Shown here: piece after piece, positions 27,551 to 35,591 of the stretch
How positions within the stretch are numbered: position 1 is the stretch's first letter
How the letters are laid out: each line of letters begins with the position of its first letter
From: Calditrichota bacterium
Lineage (GTDB): Bacteria > CLD3
DNA length: 64,000 nucleotides
Reading direction: 5' to 3'
NCBI GenBank assembly: GCA_008501735.1
Contig: QQUF01000032.1
Coordinates: forward strand, 1 to 64,000
Position numbers and translations under genes: made by a program
The notes under the pieces: generated by a model
Databases searched by the model: none
What the model saw: the letters and a program-made list of their open reading frames with translations, nothing else
What the model was told of the DNA's origin: nothing

Positions 27551-28540
27551 TTAAAAACCTGCTAATTCTTCCAAAGCTCTTTTGACAAAAACTCTGACCA
27601 TTTTCTTTCTGTAAAGTGGAGGAGCATTAGTTAAGTCCAAAGGTTTAGCGATTTTGTAAGCGAGTTCTGAGGCTTGAGCGATTAATTCTTGAGTCGGTTT
27701 TTTCCCTTCAAGAAGTTTTGAGGCTTCGGGAACTTCCATTGGTGAAGATTGAATTGCTGTCATCACGATTCTTGGGTTTTCCATTTCTCCATTTGCATTT
27801 TCTACGTAACTAACTGCAACTCCAAGCATTGGATAATCAATTGTTTCGCGTCTGCGGAGTTTGTGATAAGTTGCTTTGAAACCTTTTGGTGAATTTGGAA
27901 TGTTTACTGAAACTAAAATTTCGTTAGGCTGAATTCTTCGCCATTCCATTCCGTCTTCGTTGTAAAATTCGTCTAATGGAATTGTTCTTTCACCACTGTT
28001 CGAAAGAAAAGTTACGGTCGCATTTAAAGTTATGAGAGCAGGAACGATGTCAGTTGAAATTATTGCACGACAACTTGAACTTCCAGGAGCAACGTGGCAA
28101 ATTGTTCCGTCTTTTTTCATACAGTAACCGAGAGATTTTCTCCAGAAAAAAGATTGGTTGTAGTAGTAGCAACGAGTGTCAAGCAAGACATTTCCGCCGA
28201 TTGTTCCTTTGTTACGGAGTGTTACAGTTGCAACTTTTCCTGCTGCAAGTGCTAAGACGGGAAACTTTTCTTGAATCTTTTTATTTGAAGTAATTTCGGC
28301 AATTGTAACTGCTGCACCAAGTTTTAAGCCTTCTGAGTCTGAAAACTCAGTTGATTTAAGTTCTTTTAATTTGTCAAGACCAATGAGATAATTTGGAGTG
28401 AAAAGCTTTTGCTTCATACTGACAAGTAAGTCAGTTCCACCAGCAATAACTTTTGCCTCATCTGAGTGCTTATCTAAAAGTTCTACAGCTTCTTTGAGTG
28501 TTTCAGGTGCTAAAAACTGAAACTTAGGTAAAGTCATCAT
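27551..28540 (-). CDS. molybdo-hydroxylase FAD-binding subunit with 4Fe-4S loop (4-hydroxybenzoyl-CoA reductase beta-like)
   Basis: 329 residues. Xanthine-dehydrogenase-type FAD subunit: VIAGGTDLLVSMK (FAD loop), TLRNKGTIGGNV and a C-terminal CO-dehydrogenase flavoprotein domain. An inserted loop carries Cys124, Cys140, Cys148 and Cys157. The spacing 16-8-9 equals, as I recall, that of the cysteines binding the extra 4Fe-4S cluster in HcrB of 4-hydroxybenzoyl-CoA reductase. The molybdenum and 2Fe-2S subunits are not next to it: copA lies downstream and a divergent T9SS gene upstream. Partners must be elsewhere. Confidence 0.85.
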   Translation of the reverse strand: MMTLPKFQFLAPETLKEAVELLDKHSDEAKVIAGGTDLLVSMKQKLFTPNYLIGLDKLKELKSTEFSDSEGLKLGAAVTIAEITSNKKIQEKFPVLALAAGKVATVTLRNKGTIGGNVLLDTRCYYYNQSFFWRKSLGYCMKKDGTICHVAPGSSSCRAIISTDIVPALITLNATVTFLSNSGERTIPLDEFYNEDGMEWRRIQPNEILVSVNIPNSPKGFKATYHKLRRRETIDYPMLGVAVSYVENANGEMENPRIVMTAIQSSPMEVPEASKLLEGKKPTQELIAQASELAYKIAKPLDLTNAPPLYRKKMVRVFVKRALEELAGF

Positions 28541-28699
28541 TTTGCAAAACTTTCCTTAATTTATTCTAATTTATTTTTAAGTTCATTTTAATCGCCTCGC
28601 AATTTAACCAAAATTTTATCAAAAATTTATAATTTCATTCAGATTTTTAACAAAACATTTTTAGATTTTCCTCAAACGTCTTAACGAATGGGTTTGATA

Positions 28700-30028
28700 A
28701 TGAAAAATATCTTAGCTTTGACTTGTCTTTTTATAGTTTTGAGTTCTGTAAATGCACAATTCTGTCCAATCAATTTAAATCTAACTGGCAATTTCCTTGA
28801 GATTGAGGAGTCAACAGAATTCCAAAATAATGACGTGAATATGGGAAATGCGGTAAATAATTGTCTTGAAGGTTTTAATTCAAATGGCTCAGATTACTTA
28901 GTTTCATTTGTTCCACCAACAAGTGGCAAATACGATTTTGTCTTGGAAAATTATAACTTTGACGCACAACTTTATGTCTTGAGTCAGTGCAATCCTTTGG
29001 TTTGTGTTCAAGGTGCAAATGTTTCAGGATTTTCTTCTTCACCTCTTAATACTTTAGCTTTACCTGATGTGAATTTACAAGCAGGAGTGAATTACATTGT
29101 TGCTGTCGACGGGTGGCAAAGCAATGATTATGGTGATTTTAAATTAAGTATTGGTGAGAATTTAGTGACTTTTGGAACACATTTTTCAGATCCACAAAAT
29201 GATTTTGTTGATGGAACAATTGGAGACGATTTGAAAAAAATTAGCACTAACTTCACTTCGAGCGGAGTAGTTTTTGAATTAGAATTTTATGGGAATGTAA
29301 AAAAACCATCACTCTTTGGAAATTTAGGAACTTTTGCTTCGATTTCAATTGATTTAGATAAAAATGAATTTACAGGAAACCCAATTTCCTATTCAGACCA
29401 AATGGCATTTTTTTCGGATAAAAACCATTTAGGCTGTGAACTTTTTCTTGATATTGGAACTTACCTTAAATTTAATGGAAGTTTCCCTAGTCTTGAAAAT
29501 TCAAACATTAGCGATGAAGTATCTATTTGGGATGAAAATTGGTCTAAGATTGCCACTGAAAACAATGTTGTTTACTCGCAGAATAAAATTACAGTAACTC
29601 TAGGTAATAATTTTTTGAATGGAGTTTCGGATTTTAACTTTGCCGTCGGAGCAGAAACTTTTGCAGGAACGAAAGATATCGTACCAGAATTTGGAAGGTT
29701 AAACACAGCACTTCCAACAGATTTGAATGAGACTCCAAATCAAACTTTACCTACAAACTTTCATCTTTCTAACTTCCCAAACCCTTTTAATCCAACAACT
29801 ACGATTAATTACGAATTACGAATTACAAATTACAAATTTGGTAAATTGGTAATTTGTAATGTTATAGGACAAAAGGTAAAAGAATTTGTTTTGGAAAATG
29901 CAAAAGGTTCAGTTATTTGGAATGGAATTGATTATTTAGGCAATCAAGTAGCGAGTGGAATTTATTTCTATCGAATTGAGACAGGATTTGAGAATTCAAA
30001 AATTCATAAAATGGTATTGATAAAATAA
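28700..30028 (+). CDS. T9SS-exported protein with PPC-like N-terminal domain
   Basis: 442 residues from ATG 28700 (MKNILAL); an in-frame ATG at 28688 would add four residues. Signal peptide ends at about residue 20 (NAQ). Residues about 25-140 look like a pre-peptidase C-terminal beta-sandwich (SDYLVSFVPPTSGKYDFVL ... GVNYIVAVDGW). The middle is unrecognised. The end is a T9SS sorting domain (NFPNPFNPTTTINY ... SGIYFYRIE ... MVLIK) containing a 7-bp nucleotide repeat. No catalytic motif. Divergent from the FAD-subunit gene. Confidence 0.8.
   Translation: MKNILALTCLFIVLSSVNAQFCPINLNLTGNFLEIEESTEFQNNDVNMGNAVNNCLEGFNSNGSDYLVSFVPPTSGKYDFVLENYNFDAQLYVLSQCNPLVCVQGANVSGFSSSPLNTLALPDVNLQAGVNYIVAVDGWQSNDYGDFKLSIGENLVTFGTHFSDPQNDFVDGTIGDDLKKISTNFTSSGVVFELEFYGNVKKPSLFGNLGTFASISIDLDKNEFTGNPISYSDQMAFFSDKNHLGCELFLDIGTYLKFNGSFPSLENSNISDEVSIWDENWSKIATENNVVYSQNKITVTLGNNFLNGVSDFNFAVGAETFAGTKDIVPEFGRLNTALPTDLNETPNQTLPTNFHLSNFPNPFNPTTTINYELRITNYKFGKLVICNVIGQKVKEFVLENAKGSVIWNGIDYLGNQVASGIYFYRIETGFENSKIHKMVLIK
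29807..29834. repeat. four 7-bp tandem units inside a T9SS sorting domain
   Basis: aattacg, aattacg, aattaca, aattaca run consecutively in the reading frame encoding NYELRITNYKFGK. Because 3 x 7 = 21 nt, the repeat gives a seven-residue protein period. Confidence 0.85.
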
Positions 30029-30153
30029 TTCAAAAACACGCCTCAGAATTATTTCTTTCCACTAAAAATAAATTAAAGGAATGGACTTTTTTTACTTAAA
30101 TTTAGAAGTAATTTTTAGGTAATTAGGTTCACAAAATTTCGAGGAAAGTTTCT

Positions 30154-31569
30154 ATGTCAGCTATTAGTTTTTTCGACCAAGTCAATCGTAACTTTGACCG
30201 AGCAGCTTCTCTTATGAGTTATGATTCAGGTTTACTACACCAAATTAAAGTTTGTAACAGTGTTTATTATACAACTTTTCCACTTCGCAGAGATGATGGT
30301 TCAATTGAAACAATTGAGGCTTGGAGAGCAGAACATAGTCAACATAAACTTCCCACAAAAGGTGGAATTCGTTACAGTATGGCTGTAAATGAAGATGAAG
30401 TTAAAGCACTTTCAGCTCTTATGACTTATAAATGTGCAATTGTTGACGTGCCTTTCGGAGGTGCAAAAGGTGGAATCAAAATTAGTCGTCCTCGTTACTC
30501 ACAAAATGAACTTGAGAGACTAACAAGACGTTATACTTTTGAACTTGTAAGAAAAAACTTTATTGGACCTGGAGTTGATGTTCCAGCTCCTGATTACGGC
30601 TCTGGTGCTGCGGAAATGGCTTGGATTGCTGATACTTACGCTGCAATTACTCCTTCACAAATTGACAGCCTTGCTTGTGTAACAGGAAAACCAATTGGGC
30701 AAGGTGGAGTTCGTGGAAGAACAGAAGCAACTGGGCGTGGAGTATTTTTTGGAATTAGACAACTTTGTGACTACCCTGAAGATATGAAAAAATTAGGTTT
30801 GGAAACGGGAATTAAAGGCAAAAGAGTAATCGTTCAAGGACTCGGAAACGTTGGTTATCACGCTGCTAAGTTTATTCAAGAAGGTGGCGGAATTATCATT
30901 GGACTTTCAGAATACGAAGGCGGAGTTTATGACAAAAATGGAATAGATGTTGAAGACCTTGTCAAGCACCGAAAAGAAACTGGTTCAATTCTTCACTACA
31001 AAAATGCTCAAAATTTTGAACGTGGAAATGATGTTCTTGAGCAAGAGTGTGATATTTTAGTTCCTGCTGCATTAGAAAATCAAATTACAATGGAAAATGC
31101 TCCAAGAATTAAAGCCAAAATTATCGCAGAAGCAGCAAACGGACCAGTAACTTCCGATGCAAGTGAATATTTCACAAATTCAGGAAAGAAAATGGTAATA
31201 CCAGATGCTTACTTAAATGCTGGTGGAGTTGTGGTTTCTTATTTTGAATGGCTCAAAAACCTTTCTCACATTCGTTTTGGTAGAATGGAAAAAAGATTTG
31301 AGGAAGGTGCTTTTACGAGGCTTCTTGCAGCAGTTGAAAATGCTTCTAATACGAAGTTTTCGGATTTGGAAATTAAAGAACTTACTCACGGTGCAGATGA
31401 AGAAGATTTGGTAAACTCTGGACTTGAGGAAACTATGATTGAAGCTTACAACCAAATTAGAGAAGTTAGGGCAAGACACAATAATAATATTGACTTGAGA
31501 ACTGCTTCATTTATTAGTGCGATTGACAAAATTGCAAGTGCTTACTTATCTCTTGGCGTTTTTCCTTAA
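30154..31569 (+). CDS. gdhA: glutamate dehydrogenase (Glu/Leu/Phe/Val dehydrogenase family)
   Basis: 471 residues. Interconverts glutamate and 2-oxoglutarate plus ammonia. Substrate-binding Lys69 (PTKGGIRY) and Lys93, catalytic Lys105 in PFGGAKGGI, GRTEATGRGV, and the NAD(P) loop VIVQGLGNVG are present. A ribosome site gaggaaagtttct precedes the ATG. The coenzyme (NAD or NADP) cannot be told with certainty. The 124 bp upstream should hold the promoter; a strong hairpin follows the gene. Confidence 0.93.
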   Translation: MSAISFFDQVNRNFDRAASLMSYDSGLLHQIKVCNSVYYTTFPLRRDDGSIETIEAWRAEHSQHKLPTKGGIRYSMAVNEDEVKALSALMTYKCAIVDVPFGGAKGGIKISRPRYSQNELERLTRRYTFELVRKNFIGPGVDVPAPDYGSGAAEMAWIADTYAAITPSQIDSLACVTGKPIGQGGVRGRTEATGRGVFFGIRQLCDYPEDMKKLGLETGIKGKRVIVQGLGNVGYHAAKFIQEGGGIIIGLSEYEGGVYDKNGIDVEDLVKHRKETGSILHYKNAQNFERGNDVLEQECDILVPAALENQITMENAPRIKAKIIAEAANGPVTSDASEYFTNSGKKMVIPDAYLNAGGVVVSYFEWLKNLSHIRFGRMEKRFEEGAFTRLLAAVENASNTKFSDLEIKELTHGADEEDLVNSGLEETMIEAYNQIREVRARHNNNIDLRTASFISAIDKIASAYLSLGVFP

Positions 31570-31593
31570 ACGATAAAAATTATTTCTATTGTT

Positions 31594-31623
31594 GGTAGCA
31601 TTTCTCAAAGTAGAGATGCTACC
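31594..31623. terminator. bidirectional terminator between gdhA and the DinB-like gene
   Basis: ggtagcat (31594-31601) pairs with atgctacc (31616-31623); tctc/gaga inside lengthen the stem. A seven-T run follows on the plus strand. It lies between convergent genes, so one hairpin can serve both. Confidence 0.85.
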
Positions 31624-31629
31624 ATTTTT

Positions 31630-32175
31630 TTACTTGAGTTTTCCTTTGCGAATCAAAGTAAACATTTGTCCACGATGATGAGCTTCGTGTTCAATTAAGT
31701 GATATAGAATCCACTTAATTGAAATTTCCCAAGGCTCTTCTGCGTTTTTTAGAGTTTTTTTCAAAAGAACGAACCTTTCCAAATCTGAATCTTTTAATCC
31801 AAAAATAAAATCTTTGAGTCTGTTTCTAACTTTCTGTAAACCATTAAGGTACTCTTCGACTTTTAAAGGTTTTGTAGGAGGTTTCGGATTCTTCTCAGAA
31901 GGGTCGAACCAATGATTTTCATAAATTTCTTGTTTTAGTTCTTTAGGTTGTTCTGTCTCAGAAGCGACTCCAAGCCAAAAGAGTTCTGCTTCTGCAAAGT
32001 GAAACAAATAAGCTCCAATTGGATATTCTCCTTCAATTGGTTCTTGAAAAAGTTGCTCTTTTGTTAAGCCTTCAATTCCTTTGAGTGAAATTTTTCTGAC
32101 ATCTTCGAGCATTCCCCAAATCAAACCAACTTGAGGCTCTAAAGTTTTTTCGGTTTTTAAATCTTTTTTAGGCAT
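31630..32175 (-). CDS. DinB-like metal-binding four-helix protein
   Basis: 181 residues. Helical bundle with conserved histidines: HFAEAELFWLG in the middle and HLIEHEAHHRGQMF near the C-terminus, the DinB/YfiT metal-site pattern. Members include thiol-dependent S-transferases using bacillithiol; bshC elsewhere in the window makes that plausible but unproven. Single gene, convergent with gdhA. Confidence 0.85.
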   Translation of the reverse strand: MPKKDLKTEKTLEPQVGLIWGMLEDVRKISLKGIEGLTKEQLFQEPIEGEYPIGAYLFHFAEAELFWLGVASETEQPKELKQEIYENHWFDPSEKNPKPPTKPLKVEEYLNGLQKVRNRLKDFIFGLKDSDLERFVLLKKTLKNAEEPWEISIKWILYHLIEHEAHHRGQMFTLIRKGKLK

Positions 32176-32400
32176 TTTTCCCCATTTTGAATGAAAATTA
32201 GACTTGGAATGTAGCGAATTTCTTTTTGGTAAAAAGAAATTTTTGGTGACAAAAAAATATTTGATAAATAGTTATTTTAATTTAAGTTCCGAATCCGTTT
32301 GAGTTATGAAAGTAGAAAAACTTAAGCAATTTTACAAGTAATCTACTTTTTCTAGACTACGTATAAAAATCATTTACTCATAATTTTTAGGTAACTCGGA

Positions 32401-33750
32401 ATGAGAGTTCTCAAGTTTGGCGGAACTTCTGTAAAAGATGCAGAAGCTATGCAAAGGGTTGAAAATATTTTAGAACAGTTTACAGGTAAATTAATTGTTG
32501 TTCTTTCTGCGACTTCAGGAACAACAAATATTCTTTTAGAAATGTTGACTTTTGCTTCAAAAGGAATTTTGGAAGAAGCACAAAAGTTGAAAAATGAGAG
32601 CAAGAAAAGGCATTTTGAGATTATTGAAAAACTTGGATTAATGAGTTCTAACTCGTTAATTGAAGAAATAGAGGGAGTCTTTCAAAACCTTGAAAGCCTT
32701 TTAAAGGGTGTTTATTACTTACGTGAAACTACTGAAAGAGCTTCTGATGTTGCAATCTCATTTGGTGAAATAATTTCAACTAAAATATTTACTGAATACT
32801 TAAAAGCTAAGAATAAAAAATGTGTTTGGTTTGATGCAAGAGAGGTAATTATTACTTCAAAGGATTCACAAAATTCACCGAGTTTGGTAAGAATCAAAAA
32901 TGCTTCTCAATTAAAAATATCGCCTCTTTTTCATGAAAATGATTTGATTATCACTCAAGGATTTATTGCAAAAGATGAAAATGAAATCCCAACAACACTT
33001 GGAAGAGGTGGAAGCGATTTAACAGCTTCATTACTTGGAAATGCACTTGAGGCAGAAGCGATTGAAATTTGGACTGATGTTAGTGGAGTAATGACAGTTG
33101 ACCCGAGAACCGTTGAGACAGCTTTTGCACAAAAGGAACTTTCTTTCAAAGAAGCGGCAGAGTTGGCTTACTTTGGTGCAAGAGTTTTGCACCCGAGAAC
33201 GATTCAACCTGCAATGGATAAAAATATTCCTGTTTGGGTAAAAAACACTCTTTTGCCGAATGATTTTGGGACTTTGATAACAAATGAAAGCAAAAATATA
33301 AAAACCGTTAAAGCAATTGCTTTTAGAAAAAACATTACTGTTATCACTGTTCAATCAACAGGAATGTTTATGGCTCACGGGTTTCTAGAAAAACTTTTTC
33401 AGATATTTTCTAAATATGAAATAGCGATAGATTTAATTTCGACATCGGAAATAACAGTTTCACTGACGATTGATGACACTAAAAATCTTGAAAAAGCAAA
33501 AATTGAACTTGAAGAACTTGCAAAAGTTAGAGTTATGGAAAATCTTTCGATAATTGCACTTGTTGGAGAAGAAATAAAAAATAGCGAAGGTTTTTTGAAA
33601 AAAGTTTTTACAGCTTTAGACAAAATTCCTATCGAAATGATTAGTTTTGGAGCTTCAAATGTAAACTTGAGCCTTGTTCTTCCAAATGTAAATTTGAATG
33701 AAGCAGTGAGAAAACTACATAAAGAATTATTTGAAAAAGAGGATTTATAA
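32401..33750 (+). CDS. lysC: aspartate kinase
   Basis: 449 residues, monofunctional. First step of the aspartate family pathway. KFGGTSVKD at the N-terminus, TLGRGGSDLTASLLG and WTDVSGVMTVDPR in the kinase core, then two ACT-type regulatory regions (about 305-449) for feedback control. No homoserine dehydrogenase fusion. I saw no lysine riboswitch in the 225 bp upstream; only an 11-bp inverted repeat at 32217-32241 is there. lysA starts 2 bp after the stop. Confidence 0.94.
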   Translation: MRVLKFGGTSVKDAEAMQRVENILEQFTGKLIVVLSATSGTTNILLEMLTFASKGILEEAQKLKNESKKRHFEIIEKLGLMSSNSLIEEIEGVFQNLESLLKGVYYLRETTERASDVAISFGEIISTKIFTEYLKAKNKKCVWFDAREVIITSKDSQNSPSLVRIKNASQLKISPLFHENDLIITQGFIAKDENEIPTTLGRGGSDLTASLLGNALEAEAIEIWTDVSGVMTVDPRTVETAFAQKELSFKEAAELAYFGARVLHPRTIQPAMDKNIPVWVKNTLLPNDFGTLITNESKNIKTVKAIAFRKNITVITVQSTGMFMAHGFLEKLFQIFSKYEIAIDLISTSEITVSLTIDDTKNLEKAKIELEELAKVRVMENLSIIALVGEEIKNSEGFLKKVFTALDKIPIEMISFGASNVNLSLVLPNVNLNEAVRKLHKELFEKEDL

Positions 33751-33751
33751 A

Positions 33752-34999
33752 ATGATTTTAAGAGATAAAAACAAAAATTTGTTGATTGAAGAAACTCAAA
33801 TTAGTGAACTTGCAAAGCAATTTGGAACACCGATTTATGCTTACTCAGAAAAGCAAATTCGCAAAAATATTCAAAGTTTAAAAACTTCACTTTCAAAACA
33901 TTTTGAGAAATTTCAAATTCTTTATGCTATCAAGGCAAATAGTAATCCACATATTTTAAGAATTTTTCAAGAAGAAGGTCTAGGAGCTGATTGCAGTTGT
34001 GAAGGTGAAATTTTTATTGCTGAAAAACTTGGTTTCTCAATGAAAGATTCAATTTACACAGCAAATTATCAACTCGAAGAAGATTTGGCAAGAGCTTCGC
34101 AAAAAGGAATTATCTTAAATCTTGATGACTACAACCAACTTGACGAACTTTGTAAAATCTCAAAACCTGAAATTATTTCTTTTCGGATTAACCCTGGAAT
34201 AGGAAGAGGTGGTTTTGAAGGAATTGTAACAGGTGGAACAGATGCAAAATTTGGTTTCCCGTACGAAGAAACGGAAAAAGCCTACCGTAAAGCCTTAGAT
34301 TTAGGAATCAAAAGATTTGGAATTCATATGATGACAGGTTCTAATAATTTAGAACCTTTTTACTTTGCGGAAATCACACAAAAGATTATGACAATTGCAG
34401 GAGAATCTCTGTCAAAACTTGGTATTCAACTTGAATTTGTTGATATCGGAGGTGGCTTTGGAATTCCTTACACAGAAAATGAATCGGAGATTGACTTAGA
34501 TTTAACTTTCAAACTTACTTCTGACGCTTTTTATGAAGGAGTGAAAAAATACAGCCTTGGAAATCCAAAGTTGATTGTAGAGCCTGGTAGGTTTTTAGTC
34601 GGAAATGCTGGAGTTTTGATTAGTCAAGTAACTCACGTAAAACAGACTTACAAAAGATTTGCAGGTTTAGATGCAGGAATGAGTACTTTGCTCAGACCTT
34701 CACTTTATGAAGCGTATCATAAAATTTTAATCGACAGAAAAAGCGAGCAGAATGAGAAGTATTTTCTCACTGGACAAATTTGTGAAAACTCGGATATTCA
34801 CCCGCAAGAAAGAGAAATGCCAAATTTAGAGCAAGGAGATTTGGCAGTGATTACAGATGTTGGTGCTTACGGTTTTGTGATGAGTTCTCATTACAACCAC
34901 AGACCAAAACCTGCTGAAATTTTAGTTTCGGGAAAAAATGTAAAATTGATTCGTCGTGCTGAAACTCTCGAAGATATTTGGCAGAAAATAGAAGCCTAA
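33752..34999 (+). CDS. lysA: diaminopimelate decarboxylase
   Basis: 415 residues from ATG 33752, which follows gaggatttataaa; the frame opens seven codons earlier inside lysC. PLP enzyme making lysine from meso-diaminopimelate. PLP-lysine Lys61 (YAIKANSNPH), ADCSCEGE, the glycine loop VDIGGGFGIPY, EPGRFLVGNAG and the late catalytic Cys region ICENSDIH are present. Forms a lysine unit with lysC. It overlaps the convergent RNase H gene by 4 bp. Confidence 0.94.
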   Translation: MILRDKNKNLLIEETQISELAKQFGTPIYAYSEKQIRKNIQSLKTSLSKHFEKFQILYAIKANSNPHILRIFQEEGLGADCSCEGEIFIAEKLGFSMKDSIYTANYQLEEDLARASQKGIILNLDDYNQLDELCKISKPEIISFRINPGIGRGGFEGIVTGGTDAKFGFPYEETEKAYRKALDLGIKRFGIHMMTGSNNLEPFYFAEITQKIMTIAGESLSKLGIQLEFVDIGGGFGIPYTENESEIDLDLTFKLTSDAFYEGVKKYSLGNPKLIVEPGRFLVGNAGVLISQVTHVKQTYKRFAGLDAGMSTLLRPSLYEAYHKILIDRKSEQNEKYFLTGQICENSDIHPQEREMPNLEQGDLAVITDVGAYGFVMSSHYNHRPKPAEILVSGKNVKLIRRAETLEDIWQKIEA

Positions 35000-35571
35000 T
35001 TTTTATTTGCACCTTCTTTGGAAAGTTTGTCTGCAATAGTGTTGTATTCTCTTCTCACGTGGCTAACTTTCCAATTGCTAATTTTTGAAAGTTCTGCTTG
35101 GATTCGTTTGTTCAAATCCCTCAAATCAGGATTTTTTATTTTGTAAACTCCGTTAATTTGCTTGACAACAAGCTCGCTGTCTAACTTAAAGTGGCAGTAT
35201 TTTTCTTTTAAATCCGTTTGAGTCAAGAACTGACAAGCAATCAATAAAGCAGAGTACTCTGCAACATTATTCGTTGCCACTCCAAGTGGTTCGGCAATTG
35301 AGAAAATCTCTTCTTTGTCAGCAGTTTGTACAAAAACTCCAGCTCCAGCTTTTCCAGGATTTCCAAGTGAGGCTCCATCAGTGTAAATTTCGATTAAACC
35401 CGATTTAGGTACTTCAATGTCAAAATCTGTCTGAATTGGTTTTGTGCTTGGAAATTTTGCCATAACTCTACTTTTGAGAATTTGCAAATCAGCTTTGTCA
35501 ATTCCTTGAGCCTCAATTTTGTCCAAATCGACGGCATCAAAAATTATCTTTAGTTTTTCTTGTGTGTCCAT
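34996..35571 (-). CDS. ribonuclease HI family protein
   Basis: 191 residues. The N-terminal 60 residues are a helical extension of unknown role. The C-terminal domain is RNase H: IEIYTDGASLGNPGKAGAG (first Asp), NNVAEYSALL (Glu), LDSELVVKQING (Asp) and YNTIADKLSKEG (last Asp), giving the DEDD metal site. Degrades RNA in RNA-DNA hybrids. The variant without the basic protrusion of E. coli RnhA is common in this lineage. Convergent with lysA; 20 bp downstream of the metallopeptidase gene. Confidence 0.9.
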   Translation of the reverse strand: MDTQEKLKIIFDAVDLDKIEAQGIDKADLQILKSRVMAKFPSTKPIQTDFDIEVPKSGLIEIYTDGASLGNPGKAGAGVFVQTADKEEIFSIAEPLGVATNNVAEYSALLIACQFLTQTDLKEKYCHFKLDSELVVKQINGVYKIKNPDLRDLNKRIQAELSKISNWKVSHVRREYNTIADKLSKEGANKN

Positions 35572-35591
35572 TTTTGCTTTCTAATTTTGTT

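Noticed and set aside
30110-32394. Shared 13-bp aatttttaggtaa upstream of gdhA and lysC
   Set aside because: Distances to the start codons differ (32 versus 7 nt) and the sequence is very AT-rich; two instances are not enough for a regulon motif.
32176-32400. Lysine riboswitch upstream of lysC
   Set aside because: No conserved five-helix core can be recognised; only a short AT inverted repeat is present.
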